Assembly (NCBI GenBank): GCA_947652115.1
Contig: OX393562.1
Location: 7,757,747 to 7,821,746 of the forward strand
Origin: Blastomussa wellsi
Taxonomy: Eukaryota > Cnidaria > Anthozoa > Scleractinia > Plerogyridae
Direction of reading: 5' to 3'
DNA: 64,000 nt
Positions 56,183-64,000 of the stretch are shown here, piece by piece. A program made the translations under genes and the position numbers. The notes below the pieces were generated by a model. It was not told the DNA's origin and searched no databases. It saw only the letters and a program-made list of their open reading frames with translations. Each line of letters opens with the position of its first letter. The stretch's first letter is position 1.

Positions 56183-56795
56183 CATTCTCGTCCCCACTCC
56201 CCAGAGGCCACTATGCCTTTCCCGATTGCGCTGTTAAAATCCAAAAAAAGTGCTGGCAAAAATGGCTGAAAAGTGCTCAAAAAGTGCTCAACATCTCATC
56301 TCAAAAAGTGCTAAAAGTTGTGAACAGTTACCTCTAAGCTTTTCGTAAATATGTCAAGTTTTAGTTGTGTAAAGCCTAGACATCATATGATTGAGAAATT
56401 TGAGATGACACACACATCATACATCAGCCAATCAGAAACTTATGTTCTCACGCAAGGATAATCCACGTGCCTTTCCATGACAACGGTCTTTTATTCTTGA
56501 CAACATCATTATGCTCAAAATGCAAAATAGTGCTCCAAACTCAAAAAAGTGCTCAAAAGGTGCTCAGCGCAATCGGGAAAGGCCTAGAGGCCACGATCGT
56601 TTTGGTCAGCACCATGCAAGAATCGAGACCTCTGGCCACCCCCAACTTGTGAGCATGCGCAGGGTACTAGTTCTGTAGTATTTTATCAGATTCGACAGTT
56701 CGTCCATAAAACGTGGACTTCTGGTTTTGGAGGCGACCAGAGGTCGCGATTATTGTTGCTGACCAAAAGGATCGCGGCTTCTGTGGACGAGAATG
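56183..56795. mobile_element. CGTCCCCAGAG-type MITE, copy 3, interrupted
   Basis: Left end 'attctcgtccccactcccca', right end 'ggcttctgtggacgagaat'. It is split after about 30 bases by the element at 56212-56585 and continues after it with 'gaggccacgatcgttttggt'. Confidence 0.75.
56212..56585. mobile_element. Nested element with GCCTTTCCCGATTGCGCTG ends and 9-bp target repeat
   Basis: The terminal pair 'gcctttcccgattgcgctg' / 'cagcgcaatcgggaaaggc' is perfect over 19 bases. 'agaggccac' occurs right before and right after it, as expected of a 9-base target duplication. Near each end are runs of 'aaaaagtgctcaa', direct on one side and repeated on the other. It has no coding capacity. Confidence 0.8.
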
Positions 56796-56864
56796 TCAAT
56801 CAGACTGAATTCTGAGTCTGCAACGTCGTCCCCAGGACCATCCGCGTGGTGCCCAGGACAAATA

Positions 56865-57217
56865 CAGTGGAATCCCGATTTCTCGAACCCTCGGTTTCCC
56901 GAACCTCCCAATAACTCGATCCTGCGAAAATTTTGAATTTTTAGTGTTGATGTCAATTACATTCACTTTTTTCACACTACATGTGTTCTGTTATGTTCCA
57001 TTTTTGTTTTTAAGTACGTTTTGTTTGTAAATAAAGGTCAAGATCTACTGTACATTTAAAAAAGGATGCATTTTTGTTAAAATTTGAACACTTACTCATA
57101 ATCAAACAATACCCGGCCAATCAAGCGTAATTTGATGCCACCTTCGATTTCTCGAACTCCCGATTTCTCGAACCAATTTGCATTTCCCTGGTGGTTCGAG
57201 AAATCGGGAATCCACCG
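56865..57217. mobile_element. Pogo/Tigger-like MITE, TA-flanked
   Basis: Left end CAGTGGAATCCCGATTTCTC, right end GAGAAATCGGGAATCCACCG, with TA on each side (56863-56864, 57218-57219). The 'CAGTGGAA..CGATTT.TCGAAC' style of terminus resembles pogo/Tigger elements of the Tc1/mariner group. At 353 bp it is non-autonomous. Confidence 0.75.
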
Positions 57218-57298
57218 TAGCCCAAAAATAGCCCTGGTGTGGGGTGTTTTATCAAACATGACCATTGGTTGATTTTTGTGTAATATATTCTTGCATTT

Positions 57299-57489
57299 AA
57301 GGACGTTCGCACATCTTAGGCAATTTCAGAGTTCCCTTTTACCTCTGTTTCAAAACGAGTCTAAGTGCGAAACTATTCCTATGGAAAAGCTTGTTTCGCA
57401 TGAGAACGAAGATGCAGGTAAAATACATTTGCATTTGAATGGTTACGCACTTAGACTCGTTTTGACAATTTTTTGCGCGAACGTCCTTA
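57299..57489. mobile_element. AAGGACGTTCGC-type MITE
   Basis: Left 'aaggacgttcgcacat', right 'ttgcgcgaacgtcctta'. An inner pair 'cgagtctaagtgcgaa' / 'cgcacttagactcg' is shared with 29276-29455. The 106-residue ORF over it is not supported. Confidence 0.7.
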
Positions 57490-59402
57490 ATTGTGACATC
57501 TTCAACAAACCGCCACATGCAAAGTGTTTAGTAAGTCATACAACAACGACAACAATCAAAAGTCAATTCCATTTCCACAAACTTTTAATTTTGTAACATA
57601 AAAATAGAGATAAAATTTCGCTGCACTTTAATATTGTCAAACAAGACTGCTTCTTTTCTTAGAAAGTGTTATTTTAACTTTTCTATTTCTCTGTATGGTA
57701 GTATTCTATTTACAGTGTTCTAATATAAAACTTCAGTTAAATTGAATGATCAGTCCGGGGGGGGGGGGGGGGGGGGGCTGGGGGAAGGGAAGTGTTTTCT
57801 GCATACCCACGTGAAAACAGCGCTTGCTTCCCAAATGTTGTTTTGGACCTCTACAAACTAGTGTTAGTTGTCGTGATGACTAAAAACTCAGTGTTAATCA
57901 ATAACAAACTGGAAAAAAATACACAACTAATAAGTTGAATGTTTAAAGGAAAAATACTTTAGTTGTAGATAACAACTAGTTATTTCAAGTCTGCACGATT
58001 ATTGCCGACTTGAGGTGCTTACTATTGGTCAGAACTAGCCGACCACTGGCCCAGTTTATCGAAATCAGATAAAATGCTCAAAATGTGTTCTTTTTAAAAA
58101 AATTCTGGTCTGACTGGCCAGTCCTGACAAATGGTAAGCGCACTTACTGTTTGTTGCCAGCAGTTTATGCAGCACCAAAAACATGCATATTGAAGGCATG
58201 TCACCACGCCCTTTCATAAGATCATTTGTCGATAACTTTCTCTGTTGTGCTGAAAAACTTCATCGAGCACTTAATTGTCAACTCGTCAGATGTCGACAAA
58301 CCAACTCTCTCGTCTGTCAAGGCCCTCCACAACTTATATTATAAATTTATGTTGCAATACTAAATCACATAGATGACACAATTTTAGGGCAACATTCTGA
58401 ATAACGAGGAAAAGGGAAAAACAATCGTTGTCATTTGTTCCGCAATGTATCAGGTTTAATGGGGACTTCATCAGAACATTTTTTTATAGATATTACTTTG
58501 AATCATGCAAAATTACCCTGAGAAAGACTCAGCTATAATGGACCAAACAAAAACATTTTTTACAGAGTTCATGCATGCATGCATGCATCAGCCAAAACCT
58601 GAAAGCTCTTTATGTGACAGAAGAATGAAATTAGAATTATCAGCATTGTCGTGCCATTTTGTCATGCTGATAGAAAATGGACCTTGATTACAGAAACTCT
58701 TTATTTCTCACCTTCAGAATAACAATGCTGGCATTTCACTGGGTCAAACAGGTTCTGGTGATACTAGGCAATTGATTATTCTGAAATGTCCAGATTTTAC
58801 AGAAAAAAATTTGATTTACAGCCACAAGTAGTTAAACAATCATGAGAATAAATGTTAAATAATCTTGATTTGTAAAAAAACAGCAACAGCAAATGCTGAA
58901 GTCAGTATAAATTTATTGCTTAGACCGTTTAGTCTGTCTTCTTAAACGTCAGAGAATTTCGATTAGGTTCTTGATCAAGTGTCAGAACACCAGACATTCT
59001 CAAGACTGGGATGAGGGCAACACCATTGTCACTAAGCCTTCAACTGATTCACATTTTTTATATTTCAAAGAGGTAGAATATTAAAATATTAATGGACAAA
59101 GATCACAAAAATAAATGGAATTACAATTAGGGACTCGATGAAATAAAAATAGACTTAGACTGTTGAGAGCCCGCTATTTTTTGTATTTTTCCTAGATTGG
59201 CGAACGCGGTGAATGTATCGCGAGAGAACTGGACTCCAGCGCAAAACGTGAGCATGAGGGGGTAGGGCGCGGGAGCTACCCGCCCCCACCCTCTAATGCT
59301 TCGCACACGCGCTCGCTTTGTTCGATGTTTGTTTTTTGCTTGCGCATGTTCTTTTGCGTTGAAAAAATAGAGCGGCTGTGAACAGTCTAAAATAGACAAT
59401 GA
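57490..59402. other. No gene recognised; simple sequences
   Basis: A poly-G run at about 57757-57777, an inverted word pair at 58005-58145 ('gcttactattggtcaga' / 'tgacaaatggtaagc'), and a CATG microsatellite at about 58570-58588. No ORF is supported. Confidence 0.5.
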
Positions 59403-59582
59403 CCTAGCCTGCCTGCCGTTTTTGTGGGAGAATGCTTCGAAAACGGCGATCATGAAAGACCGGCCACCATTTCCAGCGCGCGAACACCGGGGAGAGGAAA
59501 AAAGAGAGGGGTAGGGGTAGGGTTTGGTCTTTCGTTGCTTTCAAGCATTCCCCCACAAAAACCGCCTGCTTTGCAGGCTAAC
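59403..59582. mobile_element. Palindromic MITE ('tagcctgcctgccgtttttg')
   Basis: Left 'agcctgcctgccgtttttgt' and 'gggagaatgctt' is mirrored by 'aagcattcccccacaaaaac' and 'cgcctgctttgcaggct'. Confidence 0.7.
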
Positions 59583-59779
59583 AATGACCATGGGACAATA
59601 ATATCCACAAACTATTTGACTAACTGAAGCATTACTTAACTAAAGATCAAAGTGACCGTCCACAAACATAACATTAAAAAATGTTTCCAGTAAACCCGTA
59701 GTCTTTCATTCAAGCCGTTCTGCTTTTAGCCTGTGAGGAGCCATCTACTATACCCTGAAGCAGAAAAGTGACGTCTGTC

Positions 59780-60760
59780 AAACGGCGTCGTTAATCGTGT
59801 TCCAGTGTCCTGCTGTTTCTCCAGAATCTGACTGTCATTGCAAAATACTCAACATAATTTTGCGTTGTGTTTTCATTAACATACAAGAGGAAAACAGCAA
59901 GAGTAATTCGCGTGTGATTTTGTGCAGTTTATTTCACTTGTTGTGAATCACAACTACGAAGTCTGGTTCAAGGTAGAGGATAATTTAAAATTGACAAAGA
60001 CCGCTCTGTACCGATCGATGCAGTGGAAGATCCTTGGAAAGTTACAGAACTGATCGAAGACGAAATCTCAAATAGAAGTGGTTATAAATCTTTCAAGGCA
60101 GAGCTGCTCGTGAAAAAAGAGTTCCAAACATTAGGAAAGGGCAGTGTGGAAACATCGAAAGGCGAATACCGGTACTTTTGGATAAATCGCTTTTGTGATC
60201 CTACTAAAGGAGTAAAAAGCCATATATAACTTTTGCGGTTCCAGACATTTGTCTCAAATTCGTTTCTAGCTATTTCACTTTTTTCGAATGCTTTTTATAT
60301 TTTGGACACTTAGAGGAACTTCAACTCAAACAGCCCCGTCCGACTGTAATTTAGCAAAGATTTAGCTGTGGTCGCAGGTCTTCACTGTTTCTTTCCACTG
60401 CACTTTCATCCTGTGAAAGTGCTTGGCAGACCACGAGCTGTAATTTGCCATGTTTTGCTATTGTTTTAGCTAGTACGGTTTTTCTGTTTTATTTCTTTTG
60501 CCCAGTATTCTTTAAGCTCTCTAAATTTATTCGATTTGATTGAGCAAACGTCTTGTCTCTTGAATTCAAACTATAATTTATGCTAAATTTAAACTCGAAC
60601 AGCAGGATACTGGAACACGATTGGCAACACTGTTTCGCAGACATCACTTTTCCGCTTTAAAAAATGTTAGAAAGATGCACGCAGGTTATTCTGCTTTGCG
60701 TCTTGTATTATGGTTCTAGTTTAGCATGAAAATGACATCAGTTATTTATTATAGCCGTAT
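59780..60760. repeat. Inverted dispersed repeat around an orphan ORF
   Basis: About 35 bases with 'gaacacgatt' and 'cagca..acactgtt'-type words lie reversed at 59800-59850 and forward at 60598-60650; the family is also at 345-480. Between them, 59985-60229 is an open frame ending 'KEFQTLGKGSVETSKGEYRY' ... 'FCDPTKGVKSHI'. It has protein-like composition but no in-frame ATG within its open stretch and no recognised domain. Confidence 0.35.
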
Positions 60761-61212
60761 TTTATATCAAAATTTGACCTGGTAGCAAGGCTTGTAAGCA
60801 TTCCCAAAGCCTCAGCCTCGGTCTCAAGTAACATTTATACATTAAAAATTGTGTGGGCAATGATTGTTTGTACGTTATTGTATCTTCATCAGCTGAACAA
60901 AGTCATTTGAAAGCCACTAATCAGATCCCAGTTTAAATGAAGTAACAATATCTTTGCACAGAGACATTCCCAAACATGTCTAATTAAGTTGGCCAGTAAC
61001 ATCTATTCATTGCCCTTTAATCCTTTTCTTCCACAACATAGAGGGTCTTATATCATTTTTGGACCAGCCAACATTGAAGTTAATTTTCAATCTTATTTGC
61101 AATATTATTACTTGATCCTCACTAGGTGGGAATTTAAGCCAAACGGTTCAAGCATATTCACTTGATACGCTAGCTTACCAGCAAACATGCACATTGCCTA
61201 TTGCCATAAACA
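60761..61212 (-). other. 3' flank of the CLINT1-like gene
   Basis: Probable 3' UTR and flank downstream of the minus-strand stop codon at 61213. No other feature is recognised. Confidence 0.3.
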
Positions 61213-61611
61213 TCAACTGACACCCTTATATGTTGAATAGCCACTAGTACCAAAGCCTTGCATTTGTCCCATCGGTCTAGACTGCATCATTCCCATTCCT
61301 CTGTTTGTCATCTGCATCATGGGCATATTAGAAGACACAGTCATCTGACTCATATTTGTACCGAGCATGTTTATCTGCGGTGCCATACCCATGGGGACAC
61401 TGGTGTTCATTGGCGGAACCCCTCCCATAGCATACATACTCGGTGGTGGCATGCCATACAGGCCCATTGTAGCTGATGGCATTTGCTGCTGGTTAGAGTA
61501 CAACTCGTTCATACTTGGCTGGGCAGGTTTGTCCCGGTGGCTCATTGGACTTAAATTATCAAGACTAATGTCAACTGGACTGTTGGACCATGTTGTTGAT
61601 TTAACTGACTT
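61213..61611 (-). CDS. CLINT1: CLINT1/epsinR-like protein, last exon
   Basis: 132 codons plus stop, entered at tttccag|AAG in phase 0. It begins 'KSVKSTTWSNSPVDISLDNL', which matches the 'TTWS..V.ISLDNL.P' segment of clathrin interactor 1. It continues with a Met/Gly/Pro/Gln-rich low-complexity tail ('MGMMQSRPMGQMQGFG'), also typical of that protein's C-terminus. CLINT1 is a clathrin adaptor of the trans-Golgi and endosomes. The preceding ORF residues (61612-61659) are intron. Confidence 0.75.
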   Translation of the reverse strand, partial: KSVKSTTWSNSPVDISLDNLSPMSHRDKPAQPSMNELYSNQQQMPSATMGLYGMPPPSMYAMGGVPPMNTSVPMGMAPQINMLGTNMSQMTVSSNMPMMQMTNRGMGMMQSRPMGQMQGFGTSGYSTYKGVS

Positions 61612-62217
61612 CTGGAAACAAACAGAGAATGATTGGTAAAATAACAAATAGGTCTGCAATGCATACTACGAGGTAGATTTAGCAATTGCCCATCCCACAA
61701 CAATGTCACCAGTCCGAACTCAATATGGTCATATGTGACCACTTGGTGTTGAACAAATTGAAATTGAAATTGAAACAAAACACCCTGAAGGGCCTTAATC
61801 TTACAAAAAAGCTATCAAATTACAGAAGCATCATAAAATATTAATAAAGTATTTAATTGTACTGGTGTCTTATCATCCTAAGATGAAAACCTTCCTAACA
61901 TTGACACGGAATTCCAATACGTGCTGAAAAGACAGACTTTTTACCAAGTCAGGGTAAGACGAGGGGAATTGAAGTAGCTCGGTCACAGATGACACAGTTT
62001 GAGAAGTTCAGCCTAACTTTTTTAAATTTGTCAATTTCAATCCTTCTCAATCTTCCTCATTCAAAGCAATCCTTGATTCTTCTTAGTTTGTTGGTGCATC
62101 TTTCATATTTTTCTACTTTAGTCAGCTGCTATTTTAAGGTTGCCTTTGATTTGAAGGCAACTGTAAAACTACTGTAAAATTTCTGTTCTAGAAACAGGTA
62201 CAAATGTACGTAATTAC

Positions 62218-62547
62218 CTGATGCAATGGAGTACAACCTGCCATCGCTGCTGAGGATGATGCTCCACTGGATAATAATGACTTGGAAGGTGTCATGCTCT
62301 GTGATTTTACCAACATTGGCTGTTGACTTGTTTGAGGCTGAACTAACAGTTGAGAGTTTAATAATTGTCCTTGCATTCCTCCAGCCATAAACTGGTTAGT
62401 TAGTGCAGCAGGCTGGGAGGGTTGAAGCTGGACTCCAGAAAACATACCACTCTGTGTAGGCTGAAGCACTGAATTCATTGCCAACTGAGGTTGGACAGAG
62501 GACAGGTTCTGGTTTGAAGTTTGGGGCATTGTTTGACTTGTTTCAGC
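62218..62547 (-). CDS. CLINT1: CLINT1/epsinR-like protein, penultimate exon
   Basis: 110 codons, phase 0 at both ends (cttgttag|GCT ... CAG|GTAATT). Gln/Ser/Pro-rich and disordered: 'AETSQTMPQTSNQNLSSVQP', 'LVQPQTSQQPMLVKSQSMTP'. Such stretches carry clathrin- and adaptor-binding motifs in epsin-like proteins, but I see no clear clathrin-box here. Confidence 0.7.
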
Positions 62548-62678
62548 CTAACAAGAAAAAACGAAATAGGCTTTGTTTCATCTGCGTTTTGTAGCAGTAA
62601 ATGTTATGCTCACGCAATAGGCACGCAATGAGTGAAGGAGTTATTTTTTGGGTCGGCCCACACAAAAAATACCCGACG

Positions 62679-63015
62679 TTAAAGGGACACAGTCACGGTA
62701 TTTCAGAGCCATTTTAAAATGCTGAAATACGTTCCTGCATCAATGGAAACGCAAAAATAATAGTGTGGTTTTGTTACATAGGACTATATCCCTACACTGA
62801 AACCATTTATTGCCACCTATCACTTAGGATGGCACGGATGGAAGTGGATTTAAATTTGAAAATATCGACAGAAATTAATTATGGTTTCCTCTCTGAGCCA
62901 CCATTCGCTTGATATCTTCTTGTTAGTCCATCAGGAGCATTTTGGACAAGACTAAATGTACCAGGTAATGATTGGAACAACGAATGAAGCTGAAAACAGC
63001 AGTGCTCCTTTAAAA
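62679..63015. mobile_element. MITE-like repeat ('ttaaagggacacagtcacgg')
   Basis: Left 'ttaaagggacacagtcac', right 'agtgctcctttaaa'. The core 'cattttaaaatgctga' ... 'ttattgccacctatcac' is shared with 39230-39420 in intron 4 of the Ki-67-like gene. Confidence 0.55.
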
Positions 63016-63722
63016 TTAAACCTAGTTTTAATCTAATTAACCAATTTTTAATTCATCAGCATTTCACTGGGGATAAATTCTTCAGTTCATTTTTATGTGG
63101 AGCCTACTAGAATTTATGCTAGATATAAACTGAAGCAGAAAAGGGAGAGAAAAGAATTAAAATTCAAAAAATTGTTCATTTCACTACTGAACAAGAACTA
63201 ATTATTATTTCTCTTGCCAACATTTTGCCTTTTGACTTTTGTTAATGTAAATATTATTTATAGTCGCCATGCCCTAAGCTTAGCTAGTTTTCAGGCATGC
63301 CACTGGAACAAAGGAAACAAATATTTTAAATGAACACAACAGTAAAAATATCATAAAACACGATGCTTGTAGAAAGACAGGAATGTTTTCATGTTGCAAA
63401 GGAAGTTTTGATTATTTGGGAGCAGATTTAGCCACAACTAACCATAAAATATCACAAATGCCCAAAAAAGTGCTTTTTTCCAAAATCTCCAGGTACCAAT
63501 AGGTTAACAAATAAATGCAGCATCTGGGCCTAACCATGATTTTAAGTTAACACTGAATGAAACTATCTACAGGTGTACAAAGGTGCAAAAGTATGGAATT
63601 CTAGGTACAGTAACAACGCACTAGGACAAGAAATGCTGATCAACCATAGCAAAACCATAGCAATACTGTTGAGTGGCACTGTCAATAAAAAATGCTACAA
63701 GAATATATTCTATGAACTTCAC

Positions 63723-63847
63723 CTGTAATGCAGTATTGCTCTGAAAGGCGGTAAAGAATGTGTCATCAGACAAATGATTCTGGGGAGGACTTCCAGTTCT
63801 AAAAGCTGCAAAGTCTCCAAAGTCATCATTTTCCACTGCTGATCCTG
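63723..63847 (-). CDS. CLINT1: CLINT1/epsinR-like protein, internal exon with FGDF motif
   Basis: Encodes 'GSAVENDDFGDFAAFRTGSP' and 'DDTFFTAFQSNTALQ', ending CAG|GTGAAG in phase 0. 'DDFGDFAAF' is an acidic-phenylalanine motif of the type that binds the ear domains of AP-1 and GGA adaptors. The acceptor is a NAGNAG (tccag|cag), so exon start may be 63847 or 63844. Upstream exons, including the ENTH membrane-binding domain, lie beyond the window end. Confidence 0.7.
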
Positions 63848-64000
63848 CTGGATGAAAAGCAACCATGTACAGGTTAACCACAAAAAATAATTAAATTAAT
63901 GATAGTGGAGCTCTGGCGGCCCAAAGGGCCGCAAAGCGGAGCCCCATACTCATATGGGAAATAAAATCCATGAGTTGATTTTCTCATGGTTATCGTGGCT
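63848..64000. other. Intron of CLINT1-like gene with a short palindrome
   Basis: 'ggagctctggcggcccaaag', 'ggccgcaaagcggagcccc' form short inverted words at about 63907-63945. The window ends inside this intron. Confidence 0.4.

Noticed and set aside
55883..56280. ORFs running through the N gap
   Set aside because: The Ns hide any stop codons; the flanking real residues are MITE sequence.

Overview
The window is a stretch of animal nuclear genome. Genes are split by GT-AG introns, there are no operons, and the space between exons is packed with short palindromic transposons. The repeats (Penelope-like elements with hammerhead-type motifs, TTAA-flanked MITEs, the 'cataagcataag' palindrome, hAT-like CAGGG ends) and the gene content best fit an anthozoan cnidarian, probably a stony coral. 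That assignment rests on recognition from memory, not on a database search.

Host genes. (1) Plus strand, 15052 to about 26.3 kb: a small armadillo-repeat protein in at least eight short exons, resembling ARMH2. (2) Minus strand, 54433 to 33980: a five-exon Ki-67-type gene of about 1926 codons. It has an N-terminal FHA domain split over three exons, an RVSF/PP1-docking module, sixteen 21-residue repeats, Ki-67-like 'EDLAG..EMF.TPP' units and an Arg-rich tail. (3) Plus strand, from 55119: the 5' exon of an integrase-core-like gene whose continuation is lost at a 200-base run of N. Genes 2 and 3 are divergent, with a minisatellite between them. (4) Minus strand, 63.85 to 61.2 kb: the 3' half of a CLINT1/epsinR-like clathrin adaptor gene, whose ENTH part lies beyond the window.

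Mobile DNA. From 5.45 to 8.81 kb there is a Penelope-like element with RT and GIY-YIG domains. It carries an inverted partial copy of itself, a 14-base target duplication and two hammerhead-ribozyme-like motifs; a third such motif stands alone at 53.9 kb. From 17.06 to 21.89 kb, inside intron 4 of the armadillo gene, lies a large palindrome (arms about 1.9 kb). It carries a broken packaging-type ATPase gene, mirror-image small ORFs and a GTG/CAC strand-switch at its centre. Others are a Ty3/Gypsy remnant (11.2-11.9 kb), tRNA-derived SINEs, a LINE 3' end (43.6-43.9 kb), a hAT-like element carrying a two-exon OTU-like gene (49.4-51.6 kb), and a THAP-domain pseudogene split by a MITE (28.5-29.2 kb). 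There are about 20 MITE copies in several families, some nested.

The two most interesting regions are the invertebrate Ki-67 gene and the palindromic ATPase element. All exon joins are inferred from splice consensus, reading phase and family resemblance only.
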